A stretch of DNA of 64,000 nucleotides, from contig NZ_FPBP01000002.1 of assembly GCF_900116705.1 (NCBI RefSeq), forward strand, positions 191,714 through 255,713, read 5' to 3'. The position numbers were made by a program, and so were the translations under genes. Source of the stretch: Halomonas korlensis. GTDB taxonomy: Bacteria; Pseudomonadota; Gammaproteobacteria; Pseudomonadales; Halomonadaceae. The notes beneath the pieces were generated by a model. It worked only from the letters and a program-made list of their open reading frames with translations. It searched no databases and was not told the origin of the DNA. Below are positions 13,047 through 22,244 of this stretch, piece after piece; position 1 is the stretch's first letter; each line of letters opens with the position of its first letter.

Positions 13047-15553
13047 ACACGCCCGCGAAACCGCAATTGATCATCATCGGTAACGGCATGGTCGGCCATC
13101 ACCTGGTCGAGCAGCTGATCGAGCAAGGCGCCACCGAGCGCTATACCATCACGGTCTTCGGCGAGGAGCGCCATCGTGCCTACGACCGGGTTCACCTCTC
13201 CGAGTACTTCACCGGCCGTGACGCCGACTCGCTCGCCCTCTCGGACGCCGACTGGTACGCCGCCAACGGCGTCGAGCTGCGCCTGCAGGAGGCGGTCACC
13301 GCCATCGACCGCGACGCCAGCGAGGTCGTTACCGACCAGGGCCGCTACGGTTATCAGCGGTTGGTGCTCGCCACCGGTTCCTATCCCTTCGTGCCGCCGA
13401 TGCCCGGCAGCGACCGTCCGGGCTGCCTGGTCTATCGCACCCTGGACGATCTCGACGCCATCCGCGAGGCCGCCGAGAGCGCCTCCACCGGCGTGGTGGT
13501 GGGCGGCGGCCTGCTCGGCCTGGAAGCCGCCAACGCCCTGCGCGGGCTCGAGCTCGACACCGCCGTGGTCGAATTCGCCCCGCGCCTGATGCCCATGCAG
13601 GTCGACAGCGAGGGCGGCGAGCTGCTGCGCGACAAGATCGAGGCCCTCGGCGTGCAGGTCCACACCGACCGCGCGACCCAGCGCATCGAGGACGGCGTGG
13701 ACGCCGTCCACCGCATGGTCTTCCAGGACGACAAGGTGCTGGAGACCGACCTGATCGTCTTCTCCGCCGGCATCCGGCCTCGCGACGAACTCGCCCGCGA
13801 CTGCGCCCTGGAGATGGGCGAGCGTGGCGGCGTGGTGATCGACAACCAGTGCCTGACCAGCGATCCGGCCGTCCTCGCCATCGGCGAGGTGGCGCTGTGG
13901 AACAACAGCATCTTCGGCCTGGTGGCGCCCGGCTATCAGATGGCCAAGGTCGCCGCCGCCACCCTGCTGGAGGGCGGCGAAAGCTTCCGGGGCGCCGACA
14001 TGAGCACCAAGCTCAAGCTGCTCGGCGTCGATGTCGGCGCCATCGGCGACGCCCACGGCGACCGCACGCCCGGCGCCAAGATGTTCCGCTATCTCGACCA
14101 GATCAAGCAGCAGTACCGCAAGCTGGTCGTTTCCAGCGACGGCAGGCGGCTGGTCGGGGCCATGCTGGTGGGCGACAACAGCGTTTACGACACCCTGATG
14201 CAGTACTACAGCAACGGGCTCGACCTGCCCGAGGACCCGGCCGCGCTGATCCTGCCCAGCAGCGAAGGCGCGCCGACCCTGGGCCCCGATGCGCTGCCGG
14301 AAACGGCGACGATCTGCTCCTGCCACAACGTCAGCAAGGGCGATATCTGCGCGACGCTGGATGCCGGCGCCACCGACCTCGCCGCCGTCAAGGGCTCCAC
14401 CCGCGCCAGTACCGGCTGCGGCGGCTGCGCGGCGCTGCTCAAGAGCGTGGTCGATCATGAGCTCGAAGCCCGCGGCGTGGAAGTCGACCGCTCGATCTGC
14501 GAGCACTTCGCCCATACCCGCCAGGCGCTCTACGACATCGTGCGGGTCGAGGGCATCAAGACCTTCGGTGCGCTGATCGAGAAGCACGGCAACGTCGATA
14601 CCCATCGCCTCGGCTGCGATATCTGCAAGCCGGCGGTGGCGTCGATTCTCGCCTCATGCTTCAACGAGCCGATTACCGACGCCGCGCATATCCCGCTGCA
14701 GGACACCAACGACACCTTCATGGCCAACATGCAGAAGAACGGCACCTACTCGGTCGTGCCGCGTGTCCCGGGTGGCGAGATCACCCCCGACAAGCTGATC
14801 GTGCTGGGCCGGGTGGCCGAGACCTACGGCCTGTACACCAAGATCACCGGCGGCCAGCGCATCGACCTGTTCGGGGCGCGCCTGGAAGACCTGCCGGACA
14901 TCTGGAGCGAGCTGCTCGACGCCGGCTTCGAGACCGGCCACGCCTACGCCAAGTCGCTGCGTACCGTGAAATCCTGTGTCGGCAGCACCTGGTGTCGTTA
15001 CGGCGTTCAGGACAGCGTGGGCATGGCGATCCGTTTGGAAGAGCGCTACAAGGGTCTGCGCTCGCCCCACAAGCTCAAGTTCGGCGTCTCGGGCTGTACC
15101 CGCGAATGTGCCGAAGCGCAGGGCAAGGACATCGGCGTGATCGCCACCGAGAACGGATGGAACTTATATGTATGCGGTAACGGCGGCATGCGCCCGCGCC
15201 ACGCCGAGCTGTTCGCCACCGACCTCGACGACGAGCGCCTCATTCAACTGATCGATCGCTTGTTGATGTTCTATGTGCGCACCGCCGATCGCCTGCAGCG
15301 CACGTCGGTGTGGCGCGAGAACCTCGAGGGCGGCCTGGACTATCTCAAGGAGGTGGTAATCGACGACAGCCTGTCGATCGGCACGGAACTGGAAAGCCAG
15401 ATGCAGACGGTCATCGACAACTACCGGTGCGAGTGGGCCGATGCGCTGAACGACCCCGAAAAGCTCAAGCGCTTTCGCAGCTTCGTCAACGACAGCCGCC
15501 CCGACCCGGACATCGTCGTGACCGAAGAGCGCGGCCAGCTTCGCCCTGCCTAA
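13043..15553 (+). CDS. nirB: NAD(P)H-dependent assimilatory nitrite reductase, large subunit
   Basis: 836 residues. In order: FAD/NAD(P) oxidoreductase domain (IIIGNGMVGHH; VVVGGGLLGLEAANAL), BFD-like [2Fe-2S] domain (CSCHNVS and CGGCAAL, around residues 420-470), and the nitrite reductase ferredoxin-like and sirohaem/[4Fe-4S] domains. The last carry Cys ligands in KSCVGSTWC and VSGCTREC. It reduces nitrite to ammonium in the cytoplasm with NirD. ATG 13043 has AAGGAGG just upstream and overlaps the preceding stop by 4 bp, so it is translationally coupled. A 145-bp palindromic spacer separates it from nirD. Confidence 0.96.
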   Translation: MNTPAKPQLIIIGNGMVGHHLVEQLIEQGATERYTITVFGEERHRAYDRVHLSEYFTGRDADSLALSDADWYAANGVELRLQEAVTAIDRDASEVVTDQGRYGYQRLVLATGSYPFVPPMPGSDRPGCLVYRTLDDLDAIREAAESASTGVVVGGGLLGLEAANALRGLELDTAVVEFAPRLMPMQVDSEGGELLRDKIEALGVQVHTDRATQRIEDGVDAVHRMVFQDDKVLETDLIVFSAGIRPRDELARDCALEMGERGGVVIDNQCLTSDPAVLAIGEVALWNNSIFGLVAPGYQMAKVAAATLLEGGESFRGADMSTKLKLLGVDVGAIGDAHGDRTPGAKMFRYLDQIKQQYRKLVVSSDGRRLVGAMLVGDNSVYDTLMQYYSNGLDLPEDPAALILPSSEGAPTLGPDALPETATICSCHNVSKGDICATLDAGATDLAAVKGSTRASTGCGGCAALLKSVVDHELEARGVEVDRSICEHFAHTRQALYDIVRVEGIKTFGALIEKHGNVDTHRLGCDICKPAVASILASCFNEPITDAAHIPLQDTNDTFMANMQKNGTYSVVPRVPGGEITPDKLIVLGRVAETYGLYTKITGGQRIDLFGARLEDLPDIWSELLDAGFETGHAYAKSLRTVKSCVGSTWCRYGVQDSVGMAIRLEERYKGLRSPHKLKFGVSGCTRECAEAQGKDIGVIATENGWNLYVCGNGGMRPRHAELFATDLDDERLIQLIDRLLMFYVRTADRLQRTSVWRENLEGGLDYLKEVVIDDSLSIGTELESQMQTVIDNYRCEWADALNDPEKLKRFRSFVNDSRPDPDIVVTEERGQLRPA

Positions 15554-15554
15554 C

Positions 15555-15676
15555 GGAAATCGCTGCGTGAGCGAATCGCGTTGTTGCGCGGCACCTCGAA
15601 GGCTCGCCTAACACCCAGTTATGTCTCGCCTTCGGTGCGCCGCGCGCCTAGCGCTTCATCTCGCTCGCCGATTTCC
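15555..15676. repeat. Long imperfect inverted repeat between nirB and nirD
   Basis: The outer arms GGAAATCG (15555-15562) and CGATTTCC (15669-15676) are perfect. GAGCGA (15569) pairs with TCGCTC (15661), and the inner GCGCGGC/CCGCGC and GAAGGC/GCCTTC blocks also pair, so almost the whole spacer can fold into one long hairpin. It looks like a mobile palindromic (REP/MITE-like) unit or an mRNA-stabilising structure. The nirD ribosome site lies outside it. Confidence 0.6.
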
Positions 15677-15698
15677 CGCCAACTATCAGGAAGCATTC

Positions 15699-16064
15699 AT
15701 GAATACTGCTACCGCGGCTAAGCCCCAGACCTGGCAAGCCCTCTGCACCCGCGCCGACCTGGTGCCCTATTCCGGTGTTGCCGCCTGGGTGGAGTCCGCC
15801 GAAGGCCCCGTCCAGGCGGCCCTATTCTACCTTCCCGGTCATGAGCCGGAGCTCTATGCCATCGACCACCACGACCCCATCGCCGGGGCGAATGTCATCG
15901 CCCGCGGCATCGTCGGTGATCTCAAGGGCGAGGCCGTGGTGGCGTCACCGATCTACAAGCAGCACTTCCGGCTCGAGGACGGCCAGTGTCTGGAGAATCC
16001 CGGCCTGCGCCTGCGTACCTGGCCGCTGCGCCTTGACGGCGAAAAGGTACTGATACAGGCCTGA
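15699..16064 (+). CDS. nirD: Nitrite reductase (NAD(P)H) small subunit
   Basis: 121 residues of the Rieske-like NirD family. Residues include VPYSGVAAWV near the N-terminus, LYAIDHHDP where Rieske proteins carry ligands, and VVASPIYKQHFRLEDG. As is usual in NirD, the iron-sulfur ligand cysteines are missing. ATG 15699 has AGGA about 8 bases upstream; an upstream in-frame ATG at 15621 lies inside the inverted repeat and gives a basic, non-homologous extension, so it is rejected. It is the third gene of nasB-nirB-nirD. Confidence 0.92.
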   Translation: MNTATAAKPQTWQALCTRADLVPYSGVAAWVESAEGPVQAALFYLPGHEPELYAIDHHDPIAGANVIARGIVGDLKGEAVVASPIYKQHFRLEDGQCLENPGLRLRTWPLRLDGEKVLIQA

Positions 16065-16140
16065 AGCTGGCCGCTGCCCGTCGCGACCTCTATGCTGATT
16101 GTCCTAATGCATTGCAGCAAATCGCGACCGAGGGTGTGGC

Positions 16141-17175
16141 ATGACCGACAAGAAGCGCATCGACCTGGCGCTCCAGGGCGGCGGCGCCCATGGCGCCTTC
16201 ACCTGGGGCGTCATGGACTGCCTGCTGGAAGACGAACGAATCGAGATCGAGGGCATCAGCGGCACCAGCGCCGGCGCCATGAACGGCGTGGTGATGGCCG
16301 ACGCCCTGACACGTGGCGACGAATCCACCGCGCGCGAGGCGTTGAGCGGTTTCTGGCGTGCGGTCAGTCAGGCCGGCATGACGAGCCCCGTCAAGCGCAC
16401 GCCGCTGGATATCCTGCGGGGCAAATGGAGCCTCGACACCTCACCCGGCTATATCGCCATGGATTTGATGAGCCGGCTGGTGTCGCCCTACCAGTTCAAT
16501 CCGTTCAATTTCAATCCTCTGCGCCACATCGTCGACGACCATGTCGATTTCGCGCGGGTGCGCGCCTGCCAGGACCTGAAGCTGTTCGTCACCGCCACCA
16601 ACGTGCGCAGCGGCAAGCAACGGGTCTTCACGCGGGAGGAGATGAGTCTCGATGCGGTCATGGCGTCGGCCTGCCTGCCGACCGTCTATCAGGCGGTGGA
16701 GATCGATGGCGAAGCTTACTGGGATGGTGGCTACACCGGCAATCCGGCGCTGTTTCCGTTGATGGAACATTGCGATTCGCGCGATATCGTCATCGTGCAG
16801 ATCAACCCCATCTATCGCGAGGAACTGCCCACCAGCGCCGCGGCGATCATGAACCGTCTTAACGAGATCACCTTCAATGCCTCTTTGATCAAGGAGGTCC
16901 GCATGGTCGCCATGATGCAGCGCCGTCTCATCGACGCCGATCACGATATCGGCTGCTTCGCCGAGACGCTGTTTCATCGCATCAGCGCCGACGACACCGT
17001 GTCGGACCTGTCGGTCTCGAGCAAGCTCAACGCCGAGTGGGCCTTCCTCTGCTATCTGCGCGATCGCGGACGTGCGGCAACTGCCGACTGGCTCGACGCC
17101 CACTACGCGGACCTGGGAAACGTCTCCTCGCTGGACGTGGAGAGCGTCTATCGCGAAACCGAGACAGACCCGTAG
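16141..17175 (+). CDS. Patatin-like phospholipase family protein
   Basis: 344 residues. The oxyanion-hole motif GGGAHG is near residue 14, the nucleophile elbow GTSAG near residue 41 and the catalytic Asp in DGGYTGNP around residue 197, together forming the Ser-Asp dyad of patatin lipases. No signal peptide, so probably cytoplasmic acyl hydrolase. The C-terminal extension (residues about 240-344) is typical of a proteobacterial subgroup. GAGGGTG lies 5-6 bases before ATG 16141. It starts 76 bp after nirD with no terminator seen, so some read-through is possible, but no functional link to nitrogen metabolism is suggested. Confidence 0.88.
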   Translation: MTDKKRIDLALQGGGAHGAFTWGVMDCLLEDERIEIEGISGTSAGAMNGVVMADALTRGDESTAREALSGFWRAVSQAGMTSPVKRTPLDILRGKWSLDTSPGYIAMDLMSRLVSPYQFNPFNFNPLRHIVDDHVDFARVRACQDLKLFVTATNVRSGKQRVFTREEMSLDAVMASACLPTVYQAVEIDGEAYWDGGYTGNPALFPLMEHCDSRDIVIVQINPIYREELPTSAAAIMNRLNEITFNASLIKEVRMVAMMQRRLIDADHDIGCFAETLFHRISADDTVSDLSVSSKLNAEWAFLCYLRDRGRAATADWLDAHYADLGNVSSLDVESVYRETETDP

Positions 17176-17278
17176 CGCCCGGCGCGGAGTTCACCGCCCG
17201 GCGGGTTCCCGTAGCGTGGAAAAGATTTTTCCCGCATTGCTTTGCAGCATGACAAATCTGTGTCCATGCTAAGCACAG

Positions 17279-17341
17279 AGCCAGGTCAGGAGGTTTCCTG
17301 GCTCCCTTACGGTGTTGGTTCACAGGGATTGATGACCAACG
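17279..17341 (+). promoter_or_regulatory. Structured leader upstream of phoH (two hairpins)
   Basis: Hairpin A pairs GAGCCAGG (17279-17286) perfectly with CCTGGCTC (17298-17305); its loop contains CAGGAGG, like a displayed Shine-Dalgarno or CsrA-binding site. Hairpin B pairs GTTGGT (17315-17320) with ACCAAC (17336-17341). They fill part of the 325-bp spacer before phoH. I do not recognise a known riboswitch class. Confidence 0.4.
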
Positions 17342-17500
17342 TTTCCCCACCACAGGTTTGACCCAAAGAGGAGGTGAAGACCGCGCCGAGCCACGGCACC
17401 GTTGGAGCCCCTGTCACCTGCCTGACATCGCGCACTGACAGTGTCGAATACGAGACGCTTATGTGACGTCTCCGACGTGAAATTCAGGAGAGCTGCGCCG

Positions 17501-18910
17501 ATGGTACGCATCGACAAGAAAGCCACCCGACTCTACGTGCTGGACACCAACGTTCTGATTCACGACCCCTCAGCCCTCTATCAATTCGACGAGCACGAAG
17601 TGGTCATCCCCATGACCGTTCTCGAAGAGCTCGACAAGCACAAGAACGGCATCCGCGAAATCGCCCGCACTGCCCGCCAGGTCAGCCGCACGCTGTCGGA
17701 CCTGACTGCCAATGTCGACATCGATCAGATCCGCAACGGCATTCCCATCCAGCGCATGGCCGGCCCGGACGGTATGCTGCGCCTGCTCTGCTACCGAGAC
17801 CTCGAACCCCTCGACCCGCTCGCGGACAGCCCCGACAATCGTATCCTTGCCGAGACCTGCCGGCTGCGCGACGAGCGCACCGACGCCTCGGTGATACTGG
17901 TCACCAAGGACATCAATCTCAGGGTCAAGGCCGCGGCCCTGGGCGTGCCGGTGGAGGACTACCTCAACGACCGGGTGTTCGATGACTCGGACGCCATGAT
18001 CGACGGCGCACGCATCTACCCGGATGCCGGGCACGACGGCAGCGGGCTATGGGACAGCCTGAGGGTGGATGTGCGCGTCGAGCGCCAGGACCAGCGCGTC
18101 ATCTACCGCCTCGCCGGCGACATCCCCCCCGAGTGGCACCTGGGCATGCTGGTGTCGGACAGCGACAACGGCGCGAGCTTCGAGGCCATCGTCCGCGACG
18201 TGGGGCCCAAGCATGCCCACCTGGAGCTGCTGACCAACTACCGGCACGGCGCCAGCGTCTGGGGCGTGCATGCCCACGACAGCCGGCAGAACTTCACGCT
18301 CAATCTGCTGATGGACGACGACATCGACCTGGTCACCATCGCCGGCAGTGCCGGCACCGGCAAGACCTTCATGACGCTGGCGGCCGCCTTTCAGCAGACG
18401 CTGGACAGCAAGCGCTTCGAGCGGATCGTCTTCACCCGCGCGCCGATCACCATGAGCGAGGACATCGGCTTCCTGCCGGGCACCGAGGAAGAAAAGATGT
18501 CGCCGTGGATGGGTGCCTTCCACGACAACATGGACAACCTGCTGCGCGACGAGGAAGGAGGCTCCAGCTGGGACAACGGCGCCACCCGCCAACTGCTCGG
18601 CTCCCGGGTGCAGATCCGCGCCCCCGGCTTCATGCGCGGACGTACACTCAACGACACCTTCCTGATCATCGACGAGGCCCAGAACTTCACGCCCAAACAG
18701 CTCAAGTCCCTGGTCACCCGCGCCGGGCGCAACACCAAGATCGTCTGCCTGGGCAATGTCGGGCAGATCGACACGCCCTACCTGACCGCCAATACCTGCG
18801 GCATGGCGGCGGTGGTGCAACGCTTTCGCAACTGGCCCTACGCCGGCCACGTCACCCTGAAAAGCGTCGAGCGCTCTCGACTGGCGCTGGCGGGAGAAGA
18901 GCTCCTCTAG
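17501..18910 (+). CDS. PIN domain plus PhoH-type ATPase (PhoH2-like)
   Basis: 469 residues. The N-terminal PIN ribonuclease domain starts VLDTNVLIHDP and continues with further acidic residues. The C-terminal PhoH ATPase domain has Walker A GSAGTGKTF (about residue 285) and Walker B LIIDEAQN. Such two-domain proteins unwind and cut RNA in an ATP-dependent manner in the characterised mycobacterial examples. ATG 17501 has AGGAG 10 bases upstream; the frame extends to 17441 but that part is not conserved-looking. The long structured leader suggests post-transcriptional control. The gene ends 26 bp from the convergent antiporter operon, with a GC hairpin at 18931-18949 between them. Confidence 0.9.
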   Translation: MVRIDKKATRLYVLDTNVLIHDPSALYQFDEHEVVIPMTVLEELDKHKNGIREIARTARQVSRTLSDLTANVDIDQIRNGIPIQRMAGPDGMLRLLCYRDLEPLDPLADSPDNRILAETCRLRDERTDASVILVTKDINLRVKAAALGVPVEDYLNDRVFDDSDAMIDGARIYPDAGHDGSGLWDSLRVDVRVERQDQRVIYRLAGDIPPEWHLGMLVSDSDNGASFEAIVRDVGPKHAHLELLTNYRHGASVWGVHAHDSRQNFTLNLLMDDDIDLVTIAGSAGTGKTFMTLAAAFQQTLDSKRFERIVFTRAPITMSEDIGFLPGTEEEKMSPWMGAFHDNMDNLLRDEEGGSSWDNGATRQLLGSRVQIRAPGFMRGRTLNDTFLIIDEAQNFTPKQLKSLVTRAGRNTKIVCLGNVGQIDTPYLTANTCGMAAVVQRFRNWPYAGHVTLKSVERSRLALAGEELL

Positions 18911-18936
18911 CGCCCTCACTACTTCGCCCCGGCCGC

Positions 18937-20742
18937 TCAAGGGGCGGCCAGCATGATGATGGCCAGCAGCAGCGCGCTGGCCATCATCAATACCGCGCTG
19001 TGGCGTCCCAGCCACTGCTCGCCGCGGGCCAACACGCCAAGGCCGTCGATCAGCCAGCGCTCCAGCGCCTGCAGGCGCCTGACGACCGCCGCCACCGACA
19101 TGCCGAGTCGTGACAGGCCATGCACCATTTTCGCCGATATCGCCCGATAGCCCCTTACCAACGGCCACCAGAGATCGCCCGGCGGCAGCGTCTCGATGAT
19201 CCCGGGGAGACGCTGACGGGCCGCCAGCCCGATCGACACGGCCAGCGCTACGCCCAGTGCCGCCGGCCACCAGAGCCCGACGAGCTCACCGGGTGGCGGC
19301 CAGGCGGTCCGCCCCATGGGCAGCCACCACGGCAAGGTGGCCGCCGCCAGCAGACTGCCCAGCCAGGCCACCGGCATCGCACCGCTCAGTGGCATCAGGT
19401 CGTCGTGACGAGCCTGTCGCTCGGCCCGCCACTGCCGCCACAGCGCGCGGGCCATCAGCAGGGTCGTCCCCACCGCCGCCAGGCTGAGCCATAGCACCAG
19501 GTGCTTGTGATCGGCGTCGTAGAACACCGTCTTGTAGGCCCACTTGCTGGCGAGCCCCGAGCCCAGCACTCCCGCCAGTGACAACCCCGGCAGCACCAGC
19601 AGGATCCACAGCAGCCAGCTCGGCAAGCGGGGTGGGTGCTCACTGACCCCGACCCCCAGGAAGAGCGCGCCCTTGGTCAATCCATGATGACAGGCGAACA
19701 GGATCACGGCGGCCAACAGCGCCGGCCATCGGTCGGGAACGATCAACCCCATGGCCACCAGCGCCGTGAGCATGCCCATCTGGCTGACGCTTGAGTACGC
19801 CAGCACCGCCTTGGGCTGTGGCTGGCAGGCACCGTACAGCGCCGCGCCGAAGGCCGCCGCCAGGCCCGCCACCAGCATCACCCGGCCGAGCATGACGAAG
19901 GCCTCGCCCGCGCCGGCATGCCCTAGCGGCAAGGTCATCAGCCAGCCCAGCAGGCCGGCCTTGATCATCACACCGCTGAGCACGGCGCTGGCCGGCGTCG
20001 GTGCCACCGGATGGGCGAGCGGCAGCCACATGTGCAGCCCCACGACACCGGCCTTGACGCCGAAGCCGAGCCACAGGAGAGCGGCCATCCAGACGCCCTG
20101 CTCGGCCTCGACGAGCCCCTCGCGCAACGCATCGAGCATGGTTGTCTGAGCGCTGCCGGCGGCCCACAAGAGCCCAGCCAGGATCATGCCTTCTCCCATC
20201 ACCGCCATGACCAGATAAGCAAGGCCGCCGGTCCGGGCATCACGCGTGCCGGCATGGACCACCAGGGCGTAGGCGGCGAAGGTCATCGTCGCAAAGCCCA
20301 GATAGAAGCTGGCGATATCCTCGGCGACGATCAACAGCAGGTTGCCGGCAAGGCACAGCGGCCAGAACAGCGCGAAATATTGTAGCCGTCGCCCCGCATC
20401 GTCGTCGCCGGCATTCTGTCGATGCTGCTCGCTCGCCAGGTAGCCGCATGCATACAGGCCGGAAAGGCCCCACATCACGACCGCCACGGCAAGCAGCGAA
20501 CGGCGCGGGTCATCGAGCGACCAGACACCCCCGAGCAGCCACCATGACAACGTCAGCGAAGGCTCTGACCAGGGCAGCAAGAGGGCCAGCGCCGGCAGTG
20601 GCGCCGTGCACCACCAGCCGTCCAGCCAGACCCGCGACGGGCTCGATGACGTCACCCAGCCACGCAGCGGCACGCGCATCGCCAGCCATAGCGGCCAGAG
20701 CAGCGCGGCGGCGATCACGCCGGCAAACGGCAGGCCGCTCAT
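18937..20742 (-). CDS. Proton-conducting membrane transporter, NuoL/MrpA/HyfB-like subunit (third of the array)
   Basis: 601 residues with about 14-16 transmembrane segments and the antiporter-like fold shared by NuoL/M/N and MrpA/D. The transmembrane-7 Lys is present (GVKAGVVGLHMWLP), as is the transmembrane-12 Lys (GLASKWAYK). The Glu that normally sits in transmembrane 5 is replaced: the segment reads SFYLGFATMTFAAYAL, where the two sister proteins have GLELMG and FYEMLT. This may make it structural or altered in ion coupling. ATG 20742 overlaps the previous stop by 4 bp. It is the last gene of a four-gene operon. A cytoplasmic partner is not encoded nearby. Confidence 0.85.
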   Translation of the reverse strand: MSGLPFAGVIAAALLWPLWLAMRVPLRGWVTSSSPSRVWLDGWWCTAPLPALALLLPWSEPSLTLSWWLLGGVWSLDDPRRSLLAVAVVMWGLSGLYACGYLASEQHRQNAGDDDAGRRLQYFALFWPLCLAGNLLLIVAEDIASFYLGFATMTFAAYALVVHAGTRDARTGGLAYLVMAVMGEGMILAGLLWAAGSAQTTMLDALREGLVEAEQGVWMAALLWLGFGVKAGVVGLHMWLPLAHPVAPTPASAVLSGVMIKAGLLGWLMTLPLGHAGAGEAFVMLGRVMLVAGLAAAFGAALYGACQPQPKAVLAYSSVSQMGMLTALVAMGLIVPDRWPALLAAVILFACHHGLTKGALFLGVGVSEHPPRLPSWLLWILLVLPGLSLAGVLGSGLASKWAYKTVFYDADHKHLVLWLSLAAVGTTLLMARALWRQWRAERQARHDDLMPLSGAMPVAWLGSLLAAATLPWWLPMGRTAWPPPGELVGLWWPAALGVALAVSIGLAARQRLPGIIETLPPGDLWWPLVRGYRAISAKMVHGLSRLGMSVAAVVRRLQALERWLIDGLGVLARGEQWLGRHSAVLMMASALLLAIIMLAAP

Positions 20743-22244
20743 AGCAAATACTCCTGCGAGGCGACGCGGGTCGCCCATTCCAGCGGGCTGAATGGCATGC
20801 TGGCCAGAAAGCCGGCCAGCAGGCTGAAGGCAGCGGTCGCCAGCGTCGGCCACAGCAGCCAGCCGCTGGTTTCCAGCCGCCCCAGCCGGCGCTCGTCCGG
20901 CCACTCGCCCTGGCCATGCGCCGGGCCCGGTCGAAACCATAGACGCTGCAGGATGGGCAGGAAATAGGCGGCATTGAGCAGGCTGCTGGCGGCCAGTACG
21001 GCGATCAACCAGGGCATGCCGGCCTCAACGGCGCCTAGGCCCAGGTACCATTTGCTGATGAAGCCCACCGTCGGCGGCAAGCCGATCATGCCCAGCGCCC
21101 CCACCGTGAAGGCGAGACTCGTCAGGGGCATGCGCCATCCCGCGCCGTCGAGTTCGTCGATGCGATGAATCCCCAGTTCTTCCGCGTAATTGCCGGCGCA
21201 GAAGAACAGGGTCGCCTTCATCAGTCCCTGGTGAAGCAGATGAGACAATGCGGCGACGGTCGACAGCGGGCCGAATAGCCCCACCCCGAGCACGATGTAG
21301 GAAACCTGGCTCACCGTCGAGAAGGCCAGCCGCGCCTTGAGCTCCTGCTGGGCCAGTGCGCGAAGCGAAGCGTAGAGGATGGTCAGCGCCGAGATGGCGA
21401 CGAGCCCGTGCAATAGCCAAAGCTGGTAACTGAGCTCGATGCCATAGACGTCATAGACCAGCCGCACGATGCCGAAGGCACCGGCCTTGACCACCGCCAC
21501 GGCATGCAGCAGGGCGCTGACGGGCGCCGGCGCCACCATGGCCCTGGGCAGCCAGCCATGCAGCGGCACCAGCGCGGTCTTGACGCCCAGACCCAGGATC
21601 ATGACCACGAACAGGCCCACCAGGATCGGGTACCACTCGGCGCCCAGGTCGGCGAGGATTTCGCGCTCGCCGAAGCGGATATCGCCAGCCAGCACGTGCA
21701 AAGACACCACGCCCAGCAGCAGCGCCAGCCCCCCACTCAGCGTATAGCGCAGGTAGACGCTCCCTGCGGCCAGCGCCTTGCGCGTGCCCCGGTGGACAAC
21801 CAGCGGGTAGGTCGAGAGCGTGAGCATCTCGTAGAAGATCAGGAAGGTAAAAAGGTTACCGGCGAGGCTGATCCCAAGCGTGCTGGCGACACACAGGCTG
21901 AAGAAGCCGAAGAAGCGCTTGCGATTGGGGGAGTCCTCCAGATAGCCGATCGCATAGAGCGTCGTGAACAGCCACAGCAGCGAGGAGAGCCCGGCGAACA
22001 TGATGCCCAACGCATCGGCGCGCAGCACGAAGCTAACCCCTGCCGCCACCGGGAACTCGACGGCATACTCGAGCCCGCGATGCAGCCCCCAGATCATCCA
22101 GCCCACCAGGCCCAGCTTGATCAAGGCCGCGCCCAGGTTGAGCGAGGTCCGGGCCAGCCAGGCTCGCTCCGGCAACGCAAAGATCAGCGTTGCCGCCAGC
22201 AGCGAGGTCGCAAGCGTAGCGACCGGCAACCAGGCACCGCTCAT
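20739..22244 (-). CDS. Monovalent cation/H+ antiporter subunit D-like (NuoM/N, MrpD) protein
   Basis: 501 residues, about 14 membrane segments. It carries the transmembrane-5 Glu (FYEMLTLSTYPLVVH), transmembrane-7 Lys (GVKTALVPLHGWLP) and transmembrane-12 Lys (GFISKWYLG), so the proton path residues are intact. Start ATG 22244 overlaps the preceding stop as ATGA; the frame continues upstream of it but that stretch is the shadow of the neighbouring gene. It is closest by eye to MrpD/MbhH-type subunits. It belongs to the operon 24423-18937. Confidence 0.87.
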   Translation of the reverse strand: MSGAWLPVATLATSLLAATLIFALPERAWLARTSLNLGAALIKLGLVGWMIWGLHRGLEYAVEFPVAAGVSFVLRADALGIMFAGLSSLLWLFTTLYAIGYLEDSPNRKRFFGFFSLCVASTLGISLAGNLFTFLIFYEMLTLSTYPLVVHRGTRKALAAGSVYLRYTLSGGLALLLGVVSLHVLAGDIRFGEREILADLGAEWYPILVGLFVVMILGLGVKTALVPLHGWLPRAMVAPAPVSALLHAVAVVKAGAFGIVRLVYDVYGIELSYQLWLLHGLVAISALTILYASLRALAQQELKARLAFSTVSQVSYIVLGVGLFGPLSTVAALSHLLHQGLMKATLFFCAGNYAEELGIHRIDELDGAGWRMPLTSLAFTVGALGMIGLPPTVGFISKWYLGLGAVEAGMPWLIAVLAASSLLNAAYFLPILQRLWFRPGPAHGQGEWPDERRLGRLETSGWLLWPTLATAAFSLLAGFLASMPFSPLEWATRVASQEYLL

